From Bacteroidaceae bacterium (lineage in GTDB: Bacteria > Bacteroidota > Bacteroidia > Bacteroidales > Bacteroidaceae), in the NCBI GenBank assembly GCA_900770655.1, contig CAAGLA010000032.1:1-45406 (forward strand): a stretch of DNA of 45,406 bases. Direction: 5' to 3'. Each line of letters starts with the position of its first letter. The first letter of the stretch is position 1. The position numbers and the translations under genes were made by a program. Positions 1-8,723 of this stretch are shown here, piece after piece. Under the pieces are notes generated by a model. It searched no databases and had not been told where the DNA came from. It was given only the letters and a program-made list of their open reading frames with translations.

Positions 1-23
1 AATTCCCGTGTGCCGGGCGTTTG

Positions 24-44
24 GTCCTTTGCGCGACAAAGGAC
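24..44. other. Short hairpin near the window edge
   Basis: GTCCTTTG (24-31) and CAAAGGAC (37-44) form a perfect 8-bp stem around a 5-base loop. No T-run follows on the plus strand, so it is not a convincing terminator. It could be the edge of a structured leader or a gene end outside the window. No reading frame in 1-465 looks coding. Confidence 0.35.
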
Positions 45-155
45 ATAATAGAGAGACCGCAAGAAGAATAAAAGATAACAGATTAAGGGTAAAACCGAAC
101 TTGGAATAAGATATTTCGGCCTATAAAGAATTATATAAGTACAATATTACCCACA

Positions 156-187
156 GTAAATTTCTACTGAATGTAAATTTCTACTGA
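156..187. repeat. 15-base tandem direct repeat
   Basis: GTAAATTTCTACTGA occurs at 156-170 and again, identically, at 173-187, with a 2-base spacer. It lies in the gene-free first 465 bases. The core AATTTCTACT resembles the 3' part of Cas12a-type CRISPR repeats, but there are only two copies, no spacer-length interval and no GTAGAT to close the usual repeat stem, so I do not call a CRISPR array. Confidence 0.6.
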
Positions 188-217
188 GCTGTTTATATTT
201 ATATAGCAGTTTTTCAT

Positions 218-260
218 AAAAAAAGGATGTACCCGCTTCTCACGAAGAAGGTACACCCCG
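218..260 (-). terminator. Terminator of the Omp28-like gene
   Basis: GGATGTACC (225-233) pairs with GGTACACCC (250-258) with one mismatch, and an inner CTTC/GAAG stem closes a TCAC loop. Read on the minus strand, the hairpin is followed by seven U residues (218-224 in reverse). It lies about 205 bases past the stop of the minus-strand gene ending at 466, so it is the likely end of that transcript. The rest of 263-465 shows only a weak TGCCA/TGGCA hairpin near 353-374 and no convincing gene. Confidence 0.6.
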
Positions 261-465
261 AAACATCGATTGGCATTTTACGTCCCAAAGCACTAACAAT
301 ACAGCGAAATAGAAAATTGTCAAAATTAATCTAAGTATATAGGGAGCTGTTTTGCCATTGATGTTTCTGTGGCAGGCCCACTATGATAGCCCGCCGTCAT
401 ACTAAGAATCGGAAACAATCATTTAATTATTAAACAACATATTTTTTGGTAGCATCATCTTGCTG

Positions 466-3315
466 TTAGTATATAGTGGTATTAAACTTGGTTTTCTTTC
501 CATTGATTATGTATATACCGGGCTGGTCAATCTCTTCAATCTTGCGGCCGTTGAGGTCGTATATGCTTTCGATAGTTCCGCTGTTTGCAATTACATTCTC
601 AATTGCCGTCTCATAAGTACCGTAAAGTGTAGGGTAGAGGGCGTTCTCGGGAACATTATTAGCATCTGCTACTACAAAAGCACCGTCAACATAAACAAGT
701 ACAAGGCCGTTGCTTGTGATTGTAGCAGTGTTTGTCTCGTCATCGGCAATTGTTATAGTCCAAGCATCCACAGGTGTCACTCCCGACATTAGCCTGTCTT
801 TGTACAAGGTGCTTGTATAGATATAGTTACCGTTAACATCTTTAATATGAAAATCGGTATACCACATACCTTCGGGCTCTACAGCCTCTAGTGTCAAAGC
901 GTAGTAAGCTCCCTCTTTTACATTGTTTCCGTCAACGTAGCTCTCTTTTGCCGGCAGGCTCTTGCCATTGGCTTCTATTGGTGTGGCAACGTTTCCGTCA
1001 GCTACGAGGAAATAACTGCCGTTCTCAACGGCTGCTGCCCTGTGGTATGTAACCTCTTCTGTAATTATAAACTCTACAGCCGAAGCAGCACTTACATATA
1101 CCTTGTTGCGGTATGTGAGCTCAATAATAGCCATAACAGTGCAACTGTTTTCTACTGTAATAAGTCCGTCTATAGCCTTGTTGTCCTCTACTGTAGGCTC
1201 ATTGCCGTCGGTGGTGTAGTAGTATGTAACGTTTGTGACACCATCGAGGTCGGCTGTTGCCGAGTGTACGTTTACGCTTTGAGTACCAACGTAAACACCG
1301 CTTGCGAGGTCGAATTCAGGAGCTTCGAGCTTGTTCTCCAGCGGAGCTTCAACTTGGAATGTGAACGATAGGGTTGCCAAAACAGCTCCATCGTTGCCTG
1401 TTATGCATTCCGCTGGCAATTCAATTGTGTAAATTCCGGTGTCTGTTATAGTGTTGTCGAGAGTGAACATAAGTTTGTTCTCCTCAACTACAATTTTGCT
1501 TGTTGCTATGGTGCCGGCAATGTTTCCTTTGTTGTCATATATGTCAATAGAGCTTACTCCGTTGTCTTTGCTCCAGTCGACAATAATGTTTTTGTTGAAT
1601 TCAATGGTAATAGCACTGAGCGTCTCAACTATATCCTCTGCGGCAGGCATTTGTGATATAACTTCAACAGGTTGTGGCTTCTTGTTTCCTTTGTAATCTA
1701 AACGGCAACGTGCTGCGTTAAGAATCTCCCCGCTGTTATTGTCGGTTACTATTATAGTCATATCCAACATACGCGGTTCAAGAATATTGCTTGTCAAAGG
1801 CAGTGTGAAGTGGCTCGGCAGTGTGTCGCCTGCTGTAATATCATTGCCATATTGGAAGGTGTCGTCGCTGTATGTTTTTCGTACCACATCTCTGAATGGC
1901 ATATTAACAGTATAGTCGAGCTCCTCATATCCGTTAAAGTTGCCAAAGACGCCGCCTGTATAGAGATTCCACTGTTTGTTCCAAACACTGTCTTCTGTTA
2001 GAATGAACATATAACTGCAATTTAAATCGCAGCTGTTCAAAGCGAACAGTGTGGTTGTCTCAATTTCGATATTCTCATCGGTAGAGAATCCTTCGATGGT
2101 TACTTCTACCAAAGGTTTCTCTTTTCTTCTTGTTTTTGCAAGTTCTGTGATATCGTTGTACGATTCTCCCCTTGCGTTGCGGTCAATGAGCACGCTGCGT
2201 CCGTCTTTTATGTCGTGTCTGTTGTTTAGGAACTCTCTGTAGCTCTCTTCGGCAGTCGGGGTCATTGGGTCTTCGTCAATTGTCGGGCCGTGCAGCTGCA
2301 CTCCAATGAACCACGGCTGGTCATCTAGTCTCTTGTATCCCTCAATAGCTCTTAAACTATATCCGTCATTACTGTTTATATAGCTTTCTGCTACAATGTT
2401 TCTTCCGCGACTGAGGGTCATCAGGTAGAAGAAACTGCTGCTGTCTTGTGCAAAACAATTTCCATTGTTGTCCATAATGGCCAAGCGATATGCCTTGTTT
2501 TCAGGTGCGTCGCCGGGAAGTGTGTTGTTGAGACTGAATTCATAAACTTCGTTCGGGGTTATGTTCAGTCCTGTATATGTTTGTGTTATGGTATCTTCTT
2601 CTGTTGTAAGTAGTGCGGTAAAGGATGTTATAGTGTCCAGAATACCCGCTTTTAGTCTGGCAGTCACCTGCCCTTTGCCATTACTGGCATAATAGTCGCT
2701 TGTTATGCGTACATTTCCTTTTGTTACGCTTTCTCTGCTGCCAATTGTTATATCATCGATGAACAGCATCCACCCGTCTGTAGTGGGGTTTATGAAACCA
2801 ATATTGACAGTGTCACCGGCATACTCCGAAAGGTCGCAGTTCCAGCTGTTCCATTTTGTTCCATTCTGCGAATTCATTATAAACTTAAGATTCGCCCACT
2901 TTAAATCGCCGATTTCTGTATCCGGTTCAATCTTTTCTGTTGTTATAACAACAACATATCCATCTTTGTAAGTATCCCAAGCACTGCGAGACCTCCAAAA
3001 CATTTGGCAGCTTGCAGAGTCTTCGGGTAGTGCAATGTCGGGTATTACAAGCCAGTCGTTGGCCTGCCCGCCATTTTCGTAATATGAACAGCTGCATACA
3101 ACATTGTTTATGGAGTCGTTTGGGTCGCTCCAAATGCTCCAAGCTGTGTTTTCGGGGAAACCGAGCCCGCTCTTTGGTGTCAGGCCGTCGTAATCCTTCA
3201 GTATAACAGTTTCCGGAATCCCATTTTCGAAATCCAAATTATATATACTTGTTTGTGCGCATACTCCAATAACCGCACTTACGAAAAGAATAAATGTATG
3301 TAAGAATCTGTTCAT
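466..3315 (-). CDS. Exported Omp28-like multidomain protein with T9SS-like C-terminus
   Basis: A 949-residue exported protein. A signal peptide (MNRFLHTFILFVSAVIGVCAQ) is followed by a choice-of-anchor-J-like beta domain (about 22-195), a region resembling Omp28 (about 295-545, with VAESY, WFIGVQLHGP and SVLIDRN), a SbsA-type Ig-like domain (about 555-655), a chitobiase C-terminal/FN3-associated-like domain (about 665-755) and a jelly-roll-like segment. It ends with IYDLNGRKI...GIYIINGKK, which looks like a type IX secretion sorting tail. The Omp28 segment is related to thioredoxin folds, yet the usual WCxxC position reads SNDGYS, so redox activity is not expected. The gene lies 89 bases downstream of the collagen-like lipoprotein gene and may share its transcript. 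I infer a surface or secreted binding or adhesion role; the substrate is unknown. Confidence 0.75.
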   Translation of the reverse strand: MNRFLHTFILFVSAVIGVCAQTSIYNLDFENGIPETVILKDYDGLTPKSGLGFPENTAWSIWSDPNDSINNVVCSCSYYENGGQANDWLVIPDIALPEDSASCQMFWRSRSAWDTYKDGYVVVITTEKIEPDTEIGDLKWANLKFIMNSQNGTKWNSWNCDLSEYAGDTVNIGFINPTTDGWMLFIDDITIGSRESVTKGNVRITSDYYASNGKGQVTARLKAGILDTITSFTALLTTEEDTITQTYTGLNITPNEVYEFSLNNTLPGDAPENKAYRLAIMDNNGNCFAQDSSSFFYLMTLSRGRNIVAESYINSNDGYSLRAIEGYKRLDDQPWFIGVQLHGPTIDEDPMTPTAEESYREFLNNRHDIKDGRSVLIDRNARGESYNDITELAKTRRKEKPLVEVTIEGFSTDENIEIETTTLFALNSCDLNCSYMFILTEDSVWNKQWNLYTGGVFGNFNGYEELDYTVNMPFRDVVRKTYSDDTFQYGNDITAGDTLPSHFTLPLTSNILEPRMLDMTIIVTDNNSGEILNAARCRLDYKGNKKPQPVEVISQMPAAEDIVETLSAITIEFNKNIIVDWSKDNGVSSIDIYDNKGNIAGTIATSKIVVEENKLMFTLDNTITDTGIYTIELPAECITGNDGAVLATLSFTFQVEAPLENKLEAPEFDLASGVYVGTQSVNVHSATADLDGVTNVTYYYTTDGNEPTVEDNKAIDGLITVENSCTVMAIIELTYRNKVYVSAASAVEFIITEEVTYHRAAAVENGSYFLVADGNVATPIEANGKSLPAKESYVDGNNVKEGAYYALTLEAVEPEGMWYTDFHIKDVNGNYIYTSTLYKDRLMSGVTPVDAWTITIADDETNTATITSNGLVLVYVDGAFVVADANNVPENALYPTLYGTYETAIENVIANSGTIESIYDLNGRKIEEIDQPGIYIINGKKTKFNTTIY

Positions 3316-3332
3316 TTTATTTTTTTTAAATA

Positions 3333-3368
3333 AGGAATGAGAGTATATAAGGATATACCCTCATTCCT
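3333..3368 (-). terminator. Intergenic hairpin between the two surface-protein genes
   Basis: AGGAATGAG (3333-3341) pairs with CTCATTCCT (3360-3368), and an inner GTATAT/ATATAC stem closes an AAGG loop. It lies between the stop of the lipoprotein gene (3405) and the start of the Omp28-like gene (3315). The U-run after it on the minus strand is poor (TATTT), so it may be a weak terminator, a processing site or an mRNA-stabilising structure. Confidence 0.5.
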
Positions 3369-3404
3369 GTTTAGTTTATGTTACCTTCCGGTAGTTTACT
3401 TCTA

Positions 3405-6400
3405 TTACTTGTTGATGTTGTTGGTCTTCTTTACAGTTACTGTAACAGTTTCTGTAACAACCTCACCCCACCAGTACTCAACGATAACCGGGAAGTTAAT
3501 CTCTATGTTCTCCTGAAGAACAGTACCGTTGTTCTTGTAGTAGAACCACTCGTCAACTGCCTTGCCGTTCAAACCTGTTGCCAAATCCGGGTCGGCGAGA
3601 GCTGCAGCGTCAACGATACCTGCCTTGATGTGTGAAGGCAGAGGCTGGTTCTTACCTGCTGCAATGTTGCAAGTTACACCGCTGTTATCAACAGTTACAC
3701 GTTTAACACCATAGTATCCGTAGTAGCTGTTGCCCTCAACAACTGCATTGCCTCTCCAGTCGATCAAACTGATAACGTCTGCAGCCTTAAGGAGTGTACC
3801 GTTGCCACCAAAGTCGTTGCCGTCTTGGAATGAACCTGCAGACTCAGGATTTACATTGATAGGACGAACATAGCGTACATCGAATGTTACCTCATTCTGG
3901 CTAGGTATTGCCTGTGTACCCAAGCAGCTCTCGAACTCAGCTCTAACAGCGTATGTTACAACGAGCTTGTTGGTGTTCAGCAACTCTTCGGCAATTGCAT
4001 TGTTGTTGTGGTCGTCGTTGAGTGTTACCTCTGTACCGTTCAATGTTGCAATGAGGTGGTCTGTCAAACCTACTCTGTAGTAGAGCTCCTTGCCATCGTT
4101 CTTAACAACGAATGTACCATTTGTCTTGCTGCCTTCGCAAGATGCACCCTTAATAATGTACTCGATGTAAGTATCGCTGATACCTGTTGCTGTGCTCACC
4201 TTGTAGGTACTGTTATTTACAATCTTCTTGATGAGTGTAACAGGGTCTTTCTGGTCGAGGTAGAGTGTGAGCAGGTTGTTAACGAATGTACACTGTGCAG
4301 TAGTGTTCTCGCCTACGTTAGGAACGCGAACGTTGAACATACCAAGTGTCTTCTCAGTATTCCACATTTCGGCAAACTTCTCACCGTCGGCAGGGAATTC
4401 GAGTACCTTGCGTGCAGGAATTGCTGCAGAGGGCTTGAGGTTGATTACTACATAGTGGTTCTTGTTCTTGTGCTTGTAAACAGCCTGTGCCTCAGGTGTC
4501 TTGCCTGCGTTGTTCCAGATGTATTCAGCGCTGAGAGACCAAGTCAAACCGTAAGTTGTAATCTGGCCGGCGTTTGCTGCAATTTCAACATCCTCGCTTG
4601 TACCATACTTAGTACCCTTGATTGTTACGTTTGCAGGATATGGCTGGAATACGTAGTTGTTTGCAAACTCTTCCTTAGAGATACCTTCCTTAGAGTATAC
4701 AGTGTTCATATCCTCAGCAGTAATCTCAACTTGGTCGCCATTGCAGAAGTCGAGGCTCTGGCCGAAGAAGTCTGTTGTTGTGATATCGTAAGCATTGAAT
4801 GTTACGCCCGGAGGTGTTACAGGTGTGTCAGCCTTGTCAACAATCTCAAGAACTACGTATGCAGTCTGGAGAACAGTCTTCTTGCCGCCATTCTCTTGGT
4901 GAATGAGTTCTGCCTTAATAATAGGAGTACGACCAATAGAAGAACGCAAGTTGTCACCATCCTCGTATGTAGTAGGTGTAACAACGCCGTTTGCATCGAG
5001 CTTAATGAACTTAGCTTGGTCTGTTGTCTTCTTCAAACCGTTCTCCATACCTGTAAGCTCAAACTTCATATTTGTGTAGGCAATGCTCAAGTGGTAGTCT
5101 TCCATCTGAGTAAACTCGCTGTGTGCAGTACCGCTCATAAGGCAAGTGCGTACATAGTCGTCCAAATCAATTGTCTTGTCGTAAGCAACAGTAATGATAC
5201 GGGCGTCCTGTGCAGCTGTTGTGTTTACTGCAGCGTCGTTTATTGCAACAGTCTTTGCATCGGCCATTGTAGCCCAGTAGTGTGCATTGTTGCCGGCTGT
5301 TTTAATAATGTTCTGGCGTGCAATGAACAAGTCCTCGCTGCGGAGCGGGTCTGCTGCTACAGTTGCGTAGTCCGAAGTGATAACCTCGCCGCTTGCATTT
5401 GTAACCTGCAATGCAATGAGGTCTATCTTTGAACCTTCAGAAGGTGTGCCTTCGAAATCTACATCAACGGTAAGCATACCATTGCTGATGCTGTTATATG
5501 TTGCCTCTACATTAGAAATGGCACGGGTTACTTTGAAGTCCTTTGTTACACTTACGTATCTCAAAGAGCTCTTGTCAATACCGTTCTCATTTACTGTAGA
5601 AGGGTTCAAATGGTATTGCGCAGTTACGTTAGGTGTGCAAATGATGTTACCGCCCTTTGTAAGTACACCTGCGTTGATAGCGTTAACACCGTCAACTACG
5701 AGCTGTGGCTGGAATACCAGACTCATAAGGTCGGCTACGGTTGAAATGAACAAACCGTTGGGGTAGCCGGCGATACCGCTGAACATAACGCCTGTTTCGG
5801 TCTTTACAGCTGTCATAGTAGCAGACTTCCAAGAAATACCTGAATCTTTCTTGTTGCCGTCAGCATCTACATAGTCGAAGTTGCCGGTCTCTGCGTTTGG
5901 TACATAATAACCGCCATCCTTGCCGTCTTTGCCGTCAGCGCCATCCTTGCCGTCTGTGCCGTTAACACCGTCTTTGCCGTCAGCGCCATCCTTGCCGTCT
6001 GTGCCGTTAACACCGTCTTTGCCGTCAACGCCGTCTTTACCGTCAGCGCCATCAGCACCGTCTTTGCCGTCTGTGCCTACAGCTTTGTATTCTGTTACAG
6101 CGCCGTCTTTGTACCAGTAACCGTCAGCACCGATAGTCCAAACAGATGCATCTTTTCCATCAGCACCGTTTGTTCCGTCAACACCATCTTTGCCGTTAGT
6201 AAGCTGCTGGGTAGAGCCATCGCTCATTGTCAACAGAATACCTTCGGCATTTTTAGTAACATTTGTGATTACAACTCCTCTAGCAAGCAAAGCCTGAATT
6301 TCGGCAATAGCGTTGCTGTTGGCTGTAATCTGTGTCTGCAGGTCCTTGATGTCGCCATCATAGTCTTCTGAACAAGACACAAATCCTCCTGTAAAGGAGA

Positions 6401-6449
6401 ACAACAGTCCTCCCATAAGGAGTGTACTGAATAATTTTTTGTTCATCAT
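3405..6449 (-). CDS. Large surface lipoprotein with collagen-like Gly-X-Y repeats (PL29 N-terminal/DUF4988-like)
   Basis: A 1014-residue lipoprotein. MMNKKLFSTLLMGGLLF leads to the lipobox region FVSCSEDYDGD, whose acidic +2/+3 residues fit Bacteroidetes lipoprotein surface export. A short coiled coil (about 35-57) is followed by the VITNV...LLTMSDGSTQQLTNG segment seen in Bacteroides proteins annotated as PL29-lyase N-terminal or DUF4988, and then by Gly-X-Y repeats with GKDG units (about 85-183). The remaining roughly 830 residues are beta-rich with no catalytic motif I can identify, and there is no T9SS-like tail. I therefore infer an extended, cell-surface anchored binding or adhesion protein rather than an enzyme. 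Two adjacent ATGs (6449 and 6446) could serve as the start. Confidence 0.75.
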   Translation of the reverse strand: MMNKKLFSTLLMGGLLFSFTGGFVSCSEDYDGDIKDLQTQITANSNAIAEIQALLARGVVITNVTKNAEGILLTMSDGSTQQLTNGKDGVDGTNGADGKDASVWTIGADGYWYKDGAVTEYKAVGTDGKDGADGADGKDGVDGKDGVNGTDGKDGADGKDGVNGTDGKDGADGKDGKDGGYYVPNAETGNFDYVDADGNKKDSGISWKSATMTAVKTETGVMFSGIAGYPNGLFISTVADLMSLVFQPQLVVDGVNAINAGVLTKGGNIICTPNVTAQYHLNPSTVNENGIDKSSLRYVSVTKDFKVTRAISNVEATYNSISNGMLTVDVDFEGTPSEGSKIDLIALQVTNASGEVITSDYATVAADPLRSEDLFIARQNIIKTAGNNAHYWATMADAKTVAINDAAVNTTAAQDARIITVAYDKTIDLDDYVRTCLMSGTAHSEFTQMEDYHLSIAYTNMKFELTGMENGLKKTTDQAKFIKLDANGVVTPTTYEDGDNLRSSIGRTPIIKAELIHQENGGKKTVLQTAYVVLEIVDKADTPVTPPGVTFNAYDITTTDFFGQSLDFCNGDQVEITAEDMNTVYSKEGISKEEFANNYVFQPYPANVTIKGTKYGTSEDVEIAANAGQITTYGLTWSLSAEYIWNNAGKTPEAQAVYKHKNKNHYVVINLKPSAAIPARKVLEFPADGEKFAEMWNTEKTLGMFNVRVPNVGENTTAQCTFVNNLLTLYLDQKDPVTLIKKIVNNSTYKVSTATGISDTYIEYIIKGASCEGSKTNGTFVVKNDGKELYYRVGLTDHLIATLNGTEVTLNDDHNNNAIAEELLNTNKLVVTYAVRAEFESCLGTQAIPSQNEVTFDVRYVRPINVNPESAGSFQDGNDFGGNGTLLKAADVISLIDWRGNAVVEGNSYYGYYGVKRVTVDNSGVTCNIAAGKNQPLPSHIKAGIVDAAALADPDLATGLNGKAVDEWFYYKNNGTVLQENIEINFPVIVEYWWGEVVTETVTVTVKKTNNINK
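5926..6015 (-). repeat. Perfect 45-base tandem duplication inside the collagen-like region
   Basis: 5926-5970 and 5971-6015 are identical 45-base units encoding five Gly-X-Y triplets each (GVNGTDGKDGADGKD). Around them (5911-6080) further degenerate 9- and 18-base units code for GKDG, GTDG and GADG. Identical tandem units in frame can expand or contract by slippage or recombination without disrupting the reading frame. Confidence 0.9.
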
Positions 6450-6686
6450 AATTGAATTGATTTAATTTATAAATTAAAAAAAACTAGGAAAATTGTTTCT
6501 TCTATAAAATGTTCCAATTCTATTTAATAATAAGGTGTAAAAGATTTGTTAGATATATTTATTAATGCTAAATGAATTCTTAATCTGTTTCCGTTAATGC
6601 GTCTTTTTTTATAATTTAGCGCTTGCTAGTTCAAATGATTGTGTAAATATCCAACAAAAAATTGAAATAGCAAAACAAATAATTGA

Positions 6687-6700
6687 TTTTTTGCAAAAAA
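6687..6700. promoter_or_regulatory. Candidate operator palindrome before the XRE gene
   Basis: TTTTTTGCAAAAAA is a perfect 14-base palindrome ending four bases before the ATG at 6705. XRE repressors often bind palindromes near their own start, so autoregulation is plausible. The sequence is A/T-rich and could occur by chance. The rest of 6450-6704 holds the unassigned promoter region of the minus-strand lipoprotein gene. Confidence 0.3.
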
Positions 6701-6704
6701 AACA

Positions 6705-7085
6705 ATGGAAATAGTTGAAAGAATACAGAAAATAATGGAAAAGGAGGGATTGAATGTTGCCTCTTTTGCGAGAAAGGTTGGAGTTGTGGATCAAACAATA
6801 AGAGGTATCGTTGTCCAGCGTAGGAATAAGCCGGGGTTTGATTTGATAGTCAGAATTCTTCAAACATTTGTTTGGGTGAACGCTGAGTGGTTAATTTTAG
6901 GTGTAGGTGAAATGTCTAAGCCCGAACAGGAAAATGTAAACAATTCGGAACGACATTCCATTAAAGATCTTGTAATGTATTTGAAAGAAAAAGATGTGAA
7001 GATTGAAAAACTTATAGAGGAAAAGACCGAGTTCAAAATCCTGTACGAAATGGCCAAAAAAGAATTGGGAGGTGCTTCTTTTTAA
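6705..7085 (+). CDS. Small XRE-family (phage-repressor-like) DNA-binding protein
   Basis: A 126-residue protein. Residues about 3-62 resemble a Cro/CI-type helix-turn-helix (RIQKIMEKEGLNVASFARK, then VVDQTIRGIV), and LDLIVRILQTF...AEWLILGVGEM-like sequence is typical of Bacteroidetes phage-repressor-type regulators. The C-terminal part (about 85-122) is strongly charged and predicted to be a coiled coil, probably for dimerisation. There is no protease (S24) domain. No phage or toxin gene is next to it, so its targets are unknown; the palindrome at 6687-6700 may be an operator. It is separated from the next gene by two hairpins. Confidence 0.8.
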   Translation: MEIVERIQKIMEKEGLNVASFARKVGVVDQTIRGIVVQRRNKPGFDLIVRILQTFVWVNAEWLILGVGEMSKPEQENVNNSERHSIKDLVMYLKEKDVKIEKLIEEKTEFKILYEMAKKELGGASF

Positions 7086-7096
7086 GCAGTCAGCAC

Positions 7097-7130
7097 AATT
7101 GCACGTAACGCTTTTGCGTTATGTGCAATT
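7097..7130 (+). terminator. Stem-loop after the XRE gene
   Basis: AATTGCACGTAACGC (7097-7111) pairs with GCGTTATGTGCAATT (7116-7130), a 15-bp stem with one G-U pair around a TTTT loop. A U-run does not follow directly, but a second hairpin with a U-run does (7132-7167). Together they probably end the XRE transcript. Confidence 0.6.
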
Positions 7131-7131
7131 C

Positions 7132-7167
7132 AAAAAGAGACAATAACTTTTTTGCCTCTTTTTTTTT
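7132..7167 (+). terminator. Rho-independent terminator after the XRE gene
   Basis: AAAAAGAG (7132-7139) pairs with CTCTTTTT (7156-7163), followed by more T residues. It sits directly after the stronger 15-bp hairpin and before the promoter of the GHL10-type gene. Confidence 0.5.
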
Positions 7168-7181
7168 ACGGGTAAATTGAC

Positions 7182-7189
7182 TATCTTCG
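7182..7189 (+). promoter_or_regulatory. Promoter -7 box for the GHL10-type lipoprotein gene
   Basis: TATCTTCG matches the frequent variant of the Bacteroidetes -7 element TAnnTTTG and lies 24 bases before the ATG at 7214. A T-rich stretch (7157-7167) stands where the -33 element should be, without a clean TTTG. Confidence 0.45.
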
Positions 7190-7213
7190 CCGGCAGAATA
7201 CAAAAACATAACA

Positions 7214-8722
7214 ATGAAACTGAAGAATCTATTACCTCTTTTTTCTATACTGTTGCTTTTCTCTTGCGCAGGAACAAGAAACGTTGTCAGTGATGTTCCC
7301 ATTCAGCCTAAACGCGAATTCCGTGGGGCTTGGATACAGGCCGTCAACGGGCAGTTCACCGGTATGAGCGAGCAACAGATGAAGCAGTATCTTGTCAATA
7401 TGCTCGATAGTCTGCAGCTTGTCAATGTAAACGCGATTATTTTTCAGGTGCGTGTAGAAGGTGATGCCCTCTACGAATCGCGTTACGAACCGTGGAGCCG
7501 TTTCCTCACCGGTGTGCAAGGCCGTTCGCCGGGGTGGGACCCTCTGGCCTTTATGGTCGACGAGTGCCACAGCCGCAATATGGAACTGCACGCGTGGATA
7601 AACCCCTACCGTGCGCGTACACGCGGAACCTCCTATGTTGCGCCCAACCATTTGTCGAAGAAACGTCCCGACAATTTCATATCATACGACGGGCAACTCT
7701 ATTTTAACCCCGCCTTGCAGAGCAACCGCGACCATATATGTGGCATAGTAAGGGATATACTCACCCGTTACGATGTAGACGGCCTGCACATAGACGACTA
7801 CTTTTACCCATATCCTGCAGGCGGCAAGGAGTTTGAAGACGACGAGTGGTTTACCCGTAGCGGACAGTCAAGCAAGGCTGCTTGGCGGAGGGAGAATGTG
7901 AACCACCTTATATACCAGCTCTACCGCACGGTGCGCGACGTTAAGCCGTGGGTCAAGTTCGGTGTATCTCCTTTTGGTATATACCGCAACTCCCGTACTT
8001 GGGAGTACGGCAGCGAAACGCGTGGCCTTCAGTGTTACGACGACCTTTATGCCGATGTCCTATTTTGGATAAATGAAGGATGGATAGACTATTGTATCCC
8101 ACAGGTATATTGGGAAATAGGCCATTCAGCTGCCGATTACGAAGAACTCGTGGAGTGGTGGGCCCGCTATGCTTCGGGCCGTCCTCTGTATATAGGGCAA
8201 GATGTCAACCGCACAGTCAATGCCTCCGATGTAACAACCCCCGGCACAAACCAGCAGGTTGCAAAATATAATATGCAGCGCGCTCAGCGCAATGTGCAGG
8301 GTGGTTGCTTCTGGGATGCAGCCTCGGCCGCCAACAACGTGGGAGGCTATCGCGACGTGCTGGCCGGTAGCTATTATCGCTATCCTGCCCTTATGCCACG
8401 CTATCCGTTCATAGACAATAAGGCCCCAAGCAAACTCGACGGTGTTGGCGTTGTCGATGACAATGGCAAGAATATGCTTGTGTGGATAGTAGACGAAGAT
8501 GCGTACAGCGATGTTATGGATGCGCCTTACCGTTTTGTTGTCTATTGCTTTGCTAAGGGTGAGAGGGTAAATATAAACAATCCTGCAAATATATTGGAAA
8601 TTACTTCAAAGACCTTTATTGAAATTCCCGAATCGCTTGAGGGGCAGTATACTTTCGTAGTTACAGTTCTCGACCGTATGTATAACGAGTCGGCAGGTGT
8701 GTCGCGCAAGGTAAGGTTGTAG
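7214..8722 (+). CDS. GHL10-type (DUF187) glycoside-hydrolase-like lipoprotein
   Basis: A 502-residue lipoprotein. The lipobox is LLLFSC (Cys 18). Residues about 35-370 match the glycosyl-hydrolase-like 10 (DUF187/YngK-type) TIM barrel: REFRGAWIQ at the first strand, IIFQVRVEGDALYES, LHAWINPYRART, VDGLHIDDYFYP, and IDYCIPQVYWEIG with RPLYIGQD near the end of the barrel. A small C-terminal beta domain (about 405-500, FVVTVLDRMYNESAGVSRKVRL) follows. Members are thought to cleave peptidoglycan- or polysaccharide-derived glycans; the substrate here is not known. The downstream GNAT gene starts two bases after the stop, so the two are very likely co-transcribed. Confidence 0.85.
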   Translation: MKLKNLLPLFSILLLFSCAGTRNVVSDVPIQPKREFRGAWIQAVNGQFTGMSEQQMKQYLVNMLDSLQLVNVNAIIFQVRVEGDALYESRYEPWSRFLTGVQGRSPGWDPLAFMVDECHSRNMELHAWINPYRARTRGTSYVAPNHLSKKRPDNFISYDGQLYFNPALQSNRDHICGIVRDILTRYDVDGLHIDDYFYPYPAGGKEFEDDEWFTRSGQSSKAAWRRENVNHLIYQLYRTVRDVKPWVKFGVSPFGIYRNSRTWEYGSETRGLQCYDDLYADVLFWINEGWIDYCIPQVYWEIGHSAADYEELVEWWARYASGRPLYIGQDVNRTVNASDVTTPGTNQQVAKYNMQRAQRNVQGGCFWDAASAANNVGGYRDVLAGSYYRYPALMPRYPFIDNKAPSKLDGVGVVDDNGKNMLVWIVDEDAYSDVMDAPYRFVVYCFAKGERVNINNPANILEITSKTFIEIPESLEGQYTFVVTVLDRMYNESAGVSRKVRL

Positions 8723-8723
8723 T

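Noticed and set aside
24..44. Possible riboswitch or leader at the window edge
   Set aside because: Only a single 8-bp hairpin is visible; no consensus of a known riboswitch and no adjoining gene.
4008..5432. 474-codon open frame on the plus strand
   Set aside because: It lies opposite the collagen-like lipoprotein gene; its product is Cys/Val-rich with no domain, which is what antisense frames of such genes give.
5911..6080. Short regular repeats as a possible CRISPR array
   Set aside because: The repeats are contiguous, in frame and encode Gly-X-Y units; there are no spacers.
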